DNA from: an uncultured Mollicutes bacterium
Lineage (GTDB): Bacteria; Bacillota_I; Bacilli_A; RF39; UBA660
Assembly (NCBI GenBank): GCA_900557675.1
Contig: USTO01000038.1
Coordinates: 1 to 6,532, forward strand
Reading direction: 5' to 3'
Length of the DNA: 6,532 nt
Positions within the stretch are counted from its first letter, which is position 1, and each line of letters opens with the position of its first letter. The position numbers and the translations under genes are program-made. Below, one piece after another: positions 1-6,203 of this stretch. Below the pieces are notes generated by a model. The model searched no databases. It was not told the DNA's origin and was given only the letters and a program-made list of their open reading frames with translations.

Positions 1-30
1 TCGTTGGTTCAAATCCGACTGGGTCCTCCA
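1..30 (+). tRNA. 3' part of a tRNA gene, probably tRNA-Cys (5' part outside the window)
   Basis: Only the T-arm and acceptor 3' strand are present. The T-stem is 3-7 paired with 15-19, with one G-U pair, around a TTCAAAT loop at 8-14. The acceptor 3' strand is 20-26, the discriminator base is T27, and CCA is encoded at 28-30. A U at the discriminator position is typical of Cys and Gly tRNAs. The implied 5' acceptor strand would start GG, which fits tRNA-Cys better than bacterial tRNA-Gly (usually GC). The anticodon lies outside the window, so the identity is an inference. The next tRNA starts 18 bases downstream, so both probably belong to one tRNA operon. Confidence 0.85.
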
Positions 31-48
31 ATTTATCTTTTGTATTAT

Positions 49-125
49 GGCGAGATAACTCAGTTGGCTAGAGTACACGGTTCATACCCGTGCTGTCGTG
101 GGTTCGAATCCCTCTCTCGCTACCA
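49..125 (+). tRNA. Elongator tRNA-Met, anticodon CAT
   Basis: A complete 77-base cloverleaf. The acceptor stem is 49-55 with 115-121, ending in a G-U first pair. The D-stem is 58-61 with 71-74. The anticodon stem is 76-80 with 88-92 around the loop TTCATAC, with CAT at 83-85. The variable loop has 5 bases, the T-arm is 98-114, the discriminator is A122, and CCA is encoded at 123-125. The anticodon stem lacks the three consecutive G-C pairs next to the loop that mark initiator tRNA, and there is no C1xA72 mismatch, so this is the elongator form. A CAT anticodon modified to lysidine for Ile remains possible, but the body resembles Bacillus-type elongator tRNA-Met. The second T-stem pair (99/113) is a U-U mismatch. 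Confidence 0.95.
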
Positions 126-153
126 AATTTGAATTTATTTATTTATATATGTG

Positions 154-176
154 AAAGAGATTGGTTCAATCTCTTT
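154..176 (+). terminator. Hairpin after the tRNA operon, possible terminator
   Basis: A perfect 9-bp stem, AAAGAGATT (154-162) with AATCTCTTT (168-176), around a 5-base loop, 28 bases after the tRNA-Met CCA. The stem ends in TTT, but what follows is ATTACTAAC rather than a T-run, so termination may be partial and some transcripts may read on into the gene at 222. It could also serve mainly as a 3'-processing stop for the tRNA precursor. Confidence 0.5.
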
Positions 177-221
177 ATTACTAACTAAAAATTTTAATAT
201 TTAAAGAAAGGATGGATTTAT

Positions 222-413
222 ATGGGTTATGGTTTAAATGATTTAGAGAATGCTCTTGAAAATCAAGACATTGTTAGTGCTAATTTTATAGTTGATGAAA
301 TTTGCAAAACAGGAAATAAAGAATTAATAAAAGTAGCAAAAGAAAAGCTTATTTATTTTTATGCTTATGCTGATATGTATAAACAAAAAAAACCTGTGAC
401 ATCTCATAGGTAA
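222..413 (+). CDS. Small hypothetical protein, 63 residues, family not recognised
   Basis: I do not recognise this protein. The start is well supported: AAAGGA at 207-212 lies nine bases before the ATG, and the stop is TAA. The product is soluble, with no signal peptide or membrane segment. It is mostly amphipathic helix: residues 5-28 carry a regular spacing of Leu/Ile/Val with acidic residues, a short Thr-Gly-Asn break follows, and a second Lys-rich helix (about 33-55) ends in an aromatic patch, IYFYAYADMY. A basic tail, KQKKPVTSHR, follows. Codons are mainly A- or T-ending, unlike polC downstream. No promoter is obvious; read-through past the hairpin at 154-176 is possible. The gene ends just before a strong terminator (417-449), as a real transcription unit would. 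It could be a small regulatory or scaffold protein, but nothing in the sequence decides this. Confidence 0.7.
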   Translation: MGYGLNDLENALENQDIVSANFIVDEICKTGNKELIKVAKEKLIYFYAYADMYKQKKPVTSHR

Positions 414-416
414 TGA

Positions 417-449
417 AAAAATATAGGATAGTTTGAATCCTATATTTTT
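417..449. terminator. Bidirectional Rho-independent terminator between convergent small genes
   Basis: A perfect 13-bp stem, AAAAATATAGGAT (417-429) with ATCCTATATTTTT (437-449), around a 7-base loop. On + it begins four bases after the stop of the 63-residue gene and its 3' arm ends in five Ts, followed by CTTTT. On - it lies downstream of the small Asn-rich gene and again ends in a run of Ts. The arrangement fits one terminator serving both genes. Confidence 0.88.
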
Positions 450-469
450 CTTTTGGGCTAAAAGTAATA

Positions 470-619
470 TTATATTAGATTACTTTTGCTATCTTGATTC
501 ATATTGTTGTTATTGTTTTCGCGTTCATTTTGATTAGTGCTATGGCATTTATCTTTGTTAGAACGGTTACTTTTGTTTTTGTTTGAATCAAAACTATTTT
601 GAGATTTGTTCTTTCCCAT
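470..619 (-). CDS. Small Asn/Lys/Ser-rich hydrophilic protein, 49 residues
   Basis: A short - strand reading frame, MGKNKSQNS... to ...SKSNLI, ending in TAA at 470-472. By my count 15 of 49 residues are Asn, 8 Ser and 7 Lys, with a run of five Asn at 35-39, one Cys (25), one Phe and no Trp. This predicts a disordered, basic, soluble peptide. The start at 619 is chosen because GGGTGA (630-625 on -) lies five bases upstream; an in-frame ATG at 625 would add two residues but overlaps that site. The gene is divergent from polC and convergent with the 222-413 gene, with a shared terminator at 417-449. A second 9-bp inverted repeat, AAAAGTAAT (460-468) with ATTACTTTT (479-487), overlaps its 3' end. 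Small Asn/Lys-rich proteins are common in spore-forming Bacillota, but I see no match to a named small acid-soluble spore protein family. The alternative is a chance frame in A/T-rich DNA; the site, terminator and spacing argue against that. Confidence 0.6.
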   Translation of the reverse strand: MGKNKSQNSFDSNKNKSNRSNKDKCHSTNQNERENNNNNMNQDSKSNLI

Positions 620-664
620 TTTCATCACCCACTATTAATATGGTTTATTATTTATTTTTTATGT

Positions 665-704
665 AAAAAAAATTAAAAAATGGTTTTATTAATTCTTTTT
701 TTTT
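665..704. repeat. A/T-only imperfect palindrome upstream of polC
   Basis: A run of eight As (665-672), then AATTAA (671-676) and further As, is mirrored around TGG (681-683) by TTTT, TTAATT (689-694) and nine Ts (696-704), with a single A bulge (688) and C (695) interrupting. The right arm occupies the spacer and -35 area of the polC promoter. It may be intrinsically bent DNA, a promoter-activating A-tract, or a regulator site. Part of the symmetry may be only base composition. Confidence 0.4.
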
Positions 705-732
705 GGTACAATATATTAGTAAAGTGAAGTGA
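704..732 (+). promoter_or_regulatory. Probable SigA promoter and ribosome site of polC
   Basis: TGGTACAAT at 704-712 is an extended -10 element (TGn plus TACAAT, one base from TATAAT). The best -35 placement at 17 bases (684-689, TTTTAT) is poor, as is usual for extended -10 promoters, and A/T tracts lie upstream. Transcription would start near 719, giving a leader of about 20 bases. The Shine-Dalgarno site is weak: GAAGTGA at 726-732, six bases before the ATG at 739. That fits a low, constant expression level for a polymerase subunit. Confidence 0.55.
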
Positions 733-738
733 TTATTT

Positions 739-3700
739 ATGAATGAAAATTTTAAGATTTTATTGGATAATATTGGGATAGTAAGTGATGAATTTGTGGG
801 AGCGGGAATTGATAGGGTTGTTGTTCTTGATAATAGGGATTGGGAGTTTATTATTAATACTAAATCTAATTTATCTTTAGATGTTTTTAATCTTTTAAGA
901 GATAAACTTAATGGTTATTTTATGGGTGTTCAGAATATTAGTGTTAGTATTAATCCTGAATGTATTGATTATAAATTGTTTAGGGATTATTTTGATGTTT
1001 ATTTTAATGAGATTATTTCTTCTAATAGTAGATATGAAATTTTTAGGGATAGGAGTTTTAATAGGACTGGAGATGATATTAGTATTCCTATTTTTAATAG
1101 GGTGGAATATGGTCTTATGAAAGATATTATTGGACAGTTGAAACTTAAACTGGATAGAGCTGGGTATGGTAATATTAATATGGGAATGGATATTGAGAAG
1201 GATGAGGATGTTAATATAGAAATTAATAGGGATATGGAAGTTGGAGAGACTAATTTTGTATACAAGGAGTCTAAGAGGGATTATAGGGAGTACAGAACTC
1301 ATAAAGGCCCACGTAGTGAAGAGGTCATATTAATAAGTGATATTCGTAGTGAAATGGATAATATTAATATTAAGGCTGAGGTGTTCGGGGTGGAATTCTT
1401 TGAGTCGAAGAGTGGCTTTAAGATTATTACGCTTAAAGTGACTGATTACAGCGATAGTATGTATTTGAAGCTTTTTACCAAGGATGATGAGGAATATGAT
1501 GCGATTAAGAAGCTTATTAAAGTGGGGAAATGTTTTGTGTTTTATGGTCGTGCTGTTATGGATAAATATGCAAGTGAGATTGTTTTTAATTCTAGGCTTA
1601 AGGATGTTACGGAGTGTGAGGGATTTCCGAAGGATAGTATTGTTGATGATGCTGAGGTTAAGAGGGTTGAACTTCACGCTCATACGATGATGAGTCAGAT
1701 GGATGGTATTACGAGGGTGGATCTTAATAAGCATACTTGTGAACTTGTTTCTAAGTGTATTGAAATGGGTTATAGGGGAGTTGCTATTACTGATCATAAT
1801 GGTTGTCAGGCTTTTCCGATTGCTTATGGTATTATATCTGGTTACAACAAGAAGATAGAGGATCCGAGTAAGCATTTTAAGGGGCTTTATGGGACGGAGC
1901 TTACTTTGGTTGATGATGAGGTTTATATTGTTGTAAGACCGGATGATAGGGATCTTATGAGTAGCACTTATGTTGTATTTGATACGGAAACAACGGGGTT
2001 TAATGCCGCGGGAGCAGACCAAATGATTGAAATTGGTGCGGTTAAGATTAGGGATGGTATGATTATTGATAAGTTTGATGAGCTTATTGATCCGAAGAGG
2101 CCTATTCCAGAGAAGATTACGGAACTTACTTGTATTACGGATGATATGGTTCGTGGTAAGGATGACGAGGAGACGGTTACGAAGAAATTTTTGGAGTGGA
2201 CAGGGGATCTTCCAATGGTTGCACATAATGCGAAGTTTGATATTTCTTTTATTGAAAGTGCAATGAGGAAATATGGGCTTGGTGAGTTTACGAATACGGT
2301 TATTGATACGTTGGAGTTATCGAGGGTTTTGGATCAGGGTTATAGCAGGCATGGTTTATCGGCTCTTGTTAAGAGGTATAATGTTCCTTGGGAAGAGGAT
2401 GCTCACCACAGGGCTGATTATGATGCTGAGGGGACGGCTCTTGTATTTCACAAGATGTTAGAGAAGTTATCTATGCAGAATTATGAGTCTATTATTGATT
2501 TGGATAAGCTTATTAGTAAGGATGAGATTTATAAGTTTGGTAGGACATTTCATTTTAATGCTATTGCTCTTAATAAGGTTGGTCTTAAGAATTTGTTTAA
2601 GATTATATCTCTTGCTAATACTACTTATTTGTATAAGACACCGCGTATTCTTAGGAGTAAGCTTAATGAACTTCGTGAGGGTCTTATTATTGGTAGTGGG
2701 TGTTATGAGAGTGAAGTTTTTAGAGAAGCGAGGAGCAAAAGTGGAGAAGAGCTTAATAATATTATTGGTTTTTATGATTATGTAGAGGTGCAGCCTATAG
2801 AGGTTTATGATCATCTTTTGCAAACTAGTGATTTTAAGAGTAAAATGGAAATTGAGGACCATATTAAGAAGATAGTGGAAGCTACTAAGAATGCGGGTAA
2901 GATTATGGTAGCTACTGGTGATGTGCATCATTTCTCAAGAGATGATAAGATATACAGGGAGATTATTGTTAATCAAAAGATCCCCGGTGGGGGAAGGCAT
3001 CCGCTTGCGAAAAGGAGTATTACGAATATTCCATCGCAACATTTTAGGACAACGCAGGAGATGCTTGATGATTTTGCATTCTTAGGTAAGGAAGAGGCTT
3101 ATGAGATTGTGGTTAAGAATACGAACCTGATTTTGGATATGGTGGAAGAGATTGAGGTTATTATTGATACGGGGGGTATTCCGTTTAGTCCGAGGGTTAA
3201 GAGTGATGATGGGAATAGTTATTTGGATTGTCCAAGAGTGGTTACGGATTTGGTGTTTTCGAAGGCTAGTGAGTGGTATGGCGAGGATATTCCTCATAAT
3301 ATAGAGGAGAGGATTTCGACAGAACTTTATGGTAGTATTTTATATAGGGTAGTAGAGGAAATGGTTAAAGAGTGTAATGTTGGTAAGAGTGAGGAAGAGA
3401 TTACAGAGATTATTTTTAGTGAACTTCACAAATTTTTGGTAGCGGGATTTGATAGTGTCAAGGGTGTTGTAAAGGGGTTTATTAAAAAACACTGGAGTGA
3501 AGATGATGGTGATCTTACAGAGGAGTCTTTGGATAAGAGGGTGAAGAAGGAACTTGGTGGTGTTATTGGAGGGGGATTTGATCCTATTTACCTTATTGCT
3601 CAGAGACTTGTTAAGCATTCTAATGATGATGGGTATTTGGTTGGTTCTCGTGGTAGTGTTGGGAGTAGTTTTGTTGCTACTTTGATGGGGATTACGGAGG

Positions 3701-5346
3701 TTAATCCGCTTCCGGCTCATTATAGGTGTTTGAAGTGTAAGCATAGTATTTTTAGGGATGGTGATGGTAATGAACTGGGTGCTACTTATAGTAGTGGGTT
3801 TGATTTACCGGATTTGAAATGTCCTAAATGTGGAGAGCTTATGTATAAGGATGGGCAGGATATGCCGTTTGCTACATTTCTTGGGTTTAATGCGGACAAG
3901 GTGCCGGATATTGATCTTAATTTTTCGGATTTGAATCAGGCTTCTGCTCACGAGTATACGAAAGTGCTTTTTGGTGTTGATAATGTTTATAGGGCTGGTA
4001 CAATTGGTACGGTGGCTGAAAAAACGGCGTTTGGTTTTGTTCGGGGATATTTTGAGGATAAGGGTATTATGAATAAGAGTATGGCCGAGGTTGAGAGGTT
4101 AGCAATGGGGTGTACGGGTGTAAAGAGGACGACGGGACAACATCCTGGTGGTATTGTTGTTGTTCCTGATTATATGGATGTTGCGGATTTTACGCCATAT
4201 CAATTTCCAGCTGAGGATGCTACGAGTGCTTGGAGAACGACGCATTTTGATTATCACGCTATTGATCAGGATTTGTTAAAGCTTGATATTTTGGGTCATT
4301 CTGATCCGACACAGCTTAGGCTTATTCAGGAATTGTCGGGAACGGATATTTTAGGGGTACCGCTTGATGATAAGGAAACGATGAGTATTTTTACGTCTAC
4401 TCGGGCTCTTGGTGTTACTAATGAGGAGATTATGTGTGAGACGGGAACGCTTGGTATTCCGGAATTTGGGACGCCGTTTACGATTAGTTTGGTTTATGAT
4501 ACTAAGCCGACGACATTTGCGGAACTTATTAAGATTTCTGGGCTTTCGCATGGTACTGATGTTTGGCTTGGTAATGCTCAGGATTTGATTAGGAATAATG
4601 TTGTTCCGTTTAAGGATGTTATTGGATGTCGTGATGATATTATGGTTTATCTTATGTATCACGGAGTAGAACCTATTAAGGCTTTTAAGATTATGGAGTT
4701 TGTTCGTAAGGGAAAGGCTAGTAAGGATCCTGATACGTGGGCTAAGCATAAGGAAACGATGGAGAAGGCGGATATTCCGGAGTGGTTTATTAATAGTTGT
4801 TTTAAGATTAAGTATATGTTTCCGAAGGCACACGCAGCTGCTTATGTTATTAGTGCTTTTAGGATTGCTTGGTATAAAGTGCATATGCCGGTATATTTTT
4901 ATGCTAGTTGGTATAGTACGAAAGCGACGGATTTTGATATTGATGCTATGATTGGGGGTTATGATGCGATTAGGGATGTTCTTAGTGATATTGAGAGTAA
5001 GGGTTATGATGCTACTAATAAGGAGAATGGTGCTAAGGAATGTTTGAAGGTTGCATTGGAGATGGCAGCTAGGGGTATTAGGATAAAGCCTTATAATTTG
5101 TATGAGTGTAAGGCTATGGTTTTTGGTGTTGAGAATGATACTACTATTATTCCACCTTTTAATGCTATTGATGGTCTTGGGGATGTTGTTGCTAATAATA
5201 TTGAGTCGGAAGCTAAGAAGGCACCTTTTATTAGTATTGAGGATTTTCAAAAGAGATGTAAGGTTTCTACTACTTTGATTGATAAGATGAGAAGTATGGG
5301 AATTTTTGAGGGAATGAGTGAGACTAGTCAGCTTTCTTTGTTCTAG
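739..5346 (+). CDS. polC: DNA polymerase III PolC-type, replicative polymerase with proofreading exonuclease
   Basis: The main replicative DNA polymerase of low-G+C Gram-positives, 1535 residues against about 1440 in Bacillus. Order of domains: N-terminal domain (about 1-165); OB fold (195-295); PHP part 1 with ELHAHT (311-316), ITDH (350-353) and E387; an inserted DEDDh 3'-5' exonuclease (about 408-575) with DTET (415-418), HNAKFD (496-501) and HHRADYD (556-562); PHP part 2 ending in GDVHHF (727-732); palm with SRGSVGSSF (970-978), a four-Cys zinc site (C997, C1000, C1028, C1031), catalytic PDIDLNF (D1057, D1059) and KLDILG (D1183); fingers with GTDVW (1272-1276) and KAHAAAY (1363-1369); a helix-hairpin-helix region near 1472-1488; and a C-terminal clamp-binding QLSLF (1531-1535). 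All expected catalytic residues are present, so the enzyme should be active. About 80 residues (862-940) are extra compared with Bacillus PolC. Codons strongly prefer T or G at the third position, unlike the small genes nearby. The gene appears to be transcribed alone. Confidence 0.98.
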   Translation: MNENFKILLDNIGIVSDEFVGAGIDRVVVLDNRDWEFIINTKSNLSLDVFNLLRDKLNGYFMGVQNISVSINPECIDYKLFRDYFDVYFNEIISSNSRYEIFRDRSFNRTGDDISIPIFNRVEYGLMKDIIGQLKLKLDRAGYGNINMGMDIEKDEDVNIEINRDMEVGETNFVYKESKRDYREYRTHKGPRSEEVILISDIRSEMDNINIKAEVFGVEFFESKSGFKIITLKVTDYSDSMYLKLFTKDDEEYDAIKKLIKVGKCFVFYGRAVMDKYASEIVFNSRLKDVTECEGFPKDSIVDDAEVKRVELHAHTMMSQMDGITRVDLNKHTCELVSKCIEMGYRGVAITDHNGCQAFPIAYGIISGYNKKIEDPSKHFKGLYGTELTLVDDEVYIVVRPDDRDLMSSTYVVFDTETTGFNAAGADQMIEIGAVKIRDGMIIDKFDELIDPKRPIPEKITELTCITDDMVRGKDDEETVTKKFLEWTGDLPMVAHNAKFDISFIESAMRKYGLGEFTNTVIDTLELSRVLDQGYSRHGLSALVKRYNVPWEEDAHHRADYDAEGTALVFHKMLEKLSMQNYESIIDLDKLISKDEIYKFGRTFHFNAIALNKVGLKNLFKIISLANTTYLYKTPRILRSKLNELREGLIIGSGCYESEVFREARSKSGEELNNIIGFYDYVEVQPIEVYDHLLQTSDFKSKMEIEDHIKKIVEATKNAGKIMVATGDVHHFSRDDKIYREIIVNQKIPGGGRHPLAKRSITNIPSQHFRTTQEMLDDFAFLGKEEAYEIVVKNTNLILDMVEEIEVIIDTGGIPFSPRVKSDDGNSYLDCPRVVTDLVFSKASEWYGEDIPHNIEERISTELYGSILYRVVEEMVKECNVGKSEEEITEIIFSELHKFLVAGFDSVKGVVKGFIKKHWSEDDGDLTEESLDKRVKKELGGVIGGGFDPIYLIAQRLVKHSNDDGYLVGSRGSVGSSFVATLMGITEVNPLPAHYRCLKCKHSIFRDGDGNELGATYSSGFDLPDLKCPKCGELMYKDGQDMPFATFLGFNADKVPDIDLNFSDLNQASAHEYTKVLFGVDNVYRAGTIGTVAEKTAFGFVRGYFEDKGIMNKSMAEVERLAMGCTGVKRTTGQHPGGIVVVPDYMDVADFTPYQFPAEDATSAWRTTHFDYHAIDQDLLKLDILGHSDPTQLRLIQELSGTDILGVPLDDKETMSIFTSTRALGVTNEEIMCETGTLGIPEFGTPFTISLVYDTKPTTFAELIKISGLSHGTDVWLGNAQDLIRNNVVPFKDVIGCRDDIMVYLMYHGVEPIKAFKIMEFVRKGKASKDPDTWAKHKETMEKADIPEWFINSCFKIKYMFPKAHAAAYVISAFRIAWYKVHMPVYFYASWYSTKATDFDIDAMIGGYDAIRDVLSDIESKGYDATNKENGAKECLKVALEMAARGIRIKPYNLYECKAMVFGVENDTTIIPPFNAIDGLGDVVANNIESEAKKAPFISIEDFQKRCKVSTTLIDKMRSMGIFEGMSETSQLSLF

Positions 5347-5371
5347 GTTTATGGGTATAATTGGGCAAATT

Positions 5372-5431
5372 ATTTTACAGTTTTTGTAAAATTGGAGTAT
5401 TTATGGTGCAGAAATTTAAAAACTGTAAAAT
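5372..5431. repeat. Inverted repeat with alternative pairing after polC
   Basis: A 14-bp perfect inverted repeat, ATTTTACAGTTTTT (5372-5385) and AAAAACTGTAAAAT (5418-5431), with a 32-base loop. The left arm can instead pair locally: ATTTTAC (5372-5378) with GTAAAAT (5386-5392) around a 7-base loop. The element TGTAAAATTG is therefore present as a direct repeat at 5385-5394 and 5424-5433, with a partial inverted copy at 5366-5380. Either hairpin could close the polC transcript, though neither has a good T-run after it. An operator with three half-sites is another reading. Confidence 0.6.
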
Positions 5432-5503
5432 TGTGAAAAAGGGAATGGGTAATTTTATTCATTTCTTTTTGTGTTTTAGTAATGTTTATATGTAACGGGC
5501 TTT

Positions 5504-5525
5504 CATATAATATTTTGAAAGGAGG
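5504..5525 (+). promoter_or_regulatory. Possible promoter and strong ribosome site of the small membrane protein gene
   Basis: CATATAAT at 5504-5511 holds a perfect SigA -10 (TATAAT, 5506-5511) and is also close to the CATACAAT -10 of the mother-cell sporulation factor SigE. No convincing -35 is seen for either at the normal spacing. Transcription would begin near 5518, just at the AAAGGAGG Shine-Dalgarno (5518-5525), which would make a very short leader. The ribosome site itself is near consensus and lies seven bases before the ATG at 5533. The promoter call is weak; the ribosome site is solid. Confidence 0.35.
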
Positions 5526-5532
5526 CATTAAT

Positions 5533-5691
5533 ATGTATGGATATGGATATCCTTATGGGGGATATGGATATGGTGCTGGTAGTGGTTTTTGGATAATTAT
5601 TGTTGTTCTTATTATTTTCTTTGTTTTATTCTGGGGTACTGGTAATAATAATGGTGGTTGTTGTCATCATAATGGTTGTTGTTCTAAGTGA
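5533..5691 (+). CDS. YjcZ-like small single-span membrane protein with Cys/His-rich tail, 52 residues
   Basis: Three parts are visible: a Gly/Tyr-rich head (1-17, repeated YGYG and YPYGG units); one strongly hydrophobic span from about 18 to 34 (GFWIIIVVLIIFFVLFW); and a tail of about 18 residues with Gly/Asn then CCHHNGCC (43-50). The Gly/Tyr head followed by a single Ile/Val/Leu span recalls the tiny YjcZ sporulation proteins of Bacillus, although those usually end soon after the span; the Cys/His tail is an addition. The start at 5533 is fixed by AAAGGAGG seven bases upstream; an in-frame ATG 51 bases earlier (5482) has no such site. The stop is TGA. The gene is convergent with the - strand deacetylase remnant and ends before a good terminator. 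Membrane location is inferred; the tail could bind a metal ion or form disulfides. A role in sporulation is a family-based guess. Confidence 0.8.
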   Translation: MYGYGYPYGGYGYGAGSGFWIIIVVLIIFFVLFWGTGNNNGGCCHHNGCCSK

Positions 5692-5730
5692 TTTTGTTTG
5701 GAATGATATGGGAAAATTGTATAGAAAAGA

Positions 5731-5760
5731 CCCTATTCTTGTTTATGGAATAGGGGTTAT
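5731..5760. terminator. Bidirectional Rho-independent terminator
   Basis: An 8-bp stem, CCCTATTC (5731-5738) with GAATAGGG (5748-5755), around a 9-base loop. On + it is followed by GTTATTTTTAATTT; on - the reverse side reads TCTTTTC after the stem. It lies 39 bases after the small membrane protein gene and eight bases from the stop of the - strand deacetylase frame, so it can end both convergent units. Confidence 0.85.
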
Positions 5761-5762
5761 TT

Positions 5763-6203
5763 TTAATTTAATAGGCTTGCGAATGTATTTATATTGTAGT
5801 CTCTCATTACGTATATTCTTTTTAAGTTGTATGTATTTGGATTATTTGGATTTTCCATTCCGTTATCTGTGCTTAGTCCGTATTTATAGTATTTGCTAAC
5901 TATGTTTAGTACACGGTTATCATAACTTCCTACGGGATAGGCTATTACATTTATGGGACTTCCTAATAGGTTTTCTAGGTCTTGTTTACTTTGTCTTACT
6001 TCGTACTCTATATCTTCATTTGATAGGGTTGCTAACTGTCTATGGGTTACGGTATGTGAACCTATTTCAAAATTTGGGGAGTTATGGATTTCTTTTATCA
6101 TATTGTTATCCATATAGACATCTCCACCTATCCAGCCACTGATTATATATGAGTTTCCTTTTTGATTGTATTTTTCTCTATTCGAAATATTGAAAACACA
6201 CTT
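5763..6203 (-). pseudogene. Polysaccharide deacetylase, 5'-truncated remnant (NodB/CE4 family)
   Basis: The open frame runs from just after a stop at 6206-6204 to TAA at 5763-5765. Family features: the metal-binding motif 2 SHTVTH (the usual S/T-H-xxx-H), followed by LATLS; motif 3 AYPVGSYDNRV (usually F-A-Y-P-x-G); and a C-terminal part with KYYKYGLSTDNG and LKRIYV. NodB-type enzymes remove acetyl groups from peptidoglycan or other cell-surface glycans. The first catalytic motif, TFDDG, which carries the base and one metal-binding Asp, is absent: the frame begins only in the following helix and strand (EKYNQKGNSYIISGWIGG). The ATG at 6113 has GGTGGAG upstream, but these are Gly codons of a stretch that itself looks like family sequence, so the Shine-Dalgarno resemblance is probably chance. 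Even if translated from there, the product (116 residues) would lack half the active site. It overlaps a surface-protein fragment in another frame. Confidence 0.75.

Noticed and set aside
636..664. SigG-like promoter for the - strand Asn-rich gene (ACATA, 17 bases, CATATTA)
   Set aside because: The match is decent, but the start of transcription would fall near 629, cutting into the ribosome site and leaving a leader of about ten bases. The region is so A/T-rich that such matches are expected by chance.
1330..2226. 298-codon open frame on - inside polC
   Set aside because: Antisense to conserved PolC domains, with an odd Ile/Asn/Thr/Leu-rich composition. It stays open because polC rarely uses codons whose complement is a stop, given its T/G third-position bias.
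3322..3558. Intein within PolC
   Set aside because: The extra segment is far too short and lacks the Cys/Ser start and His-Asn end of an intein.
4351..5250. 299-codon open frame on - inside polC
   Set aside because: Same cause: antisense of the conserved fingers and palm region, low-complexity product, no ribosome site evident and no family pattern.
5403..5495. 30-codon frame starting MVQKFKNCKIVKKG with GGAG five bases upstream
   Set aside because: It overlaps the inverted repeat, has no family resemblance, and its short length makes chance likely. A leader peptide cannot be excluded, but nothing positive supports it.
5482..5532. 17-residue N-terminal extension of the small membrane protein from an ATG at 5482
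   Set aside because: No ribosome site there, while a near-consensus AAAGGAGG lies directly before the ATG at 5533 and would fall inside the extension.
5763..6113. Intact 116-residue deacetylase starting at the ATG at 6113
   Set aside because: The frame continues upstream with family-like sequence (IISGWIGGDVYM), and the product would lack TFDDG and its surrounding strand, so it is a remnant rather than a full enzyme.
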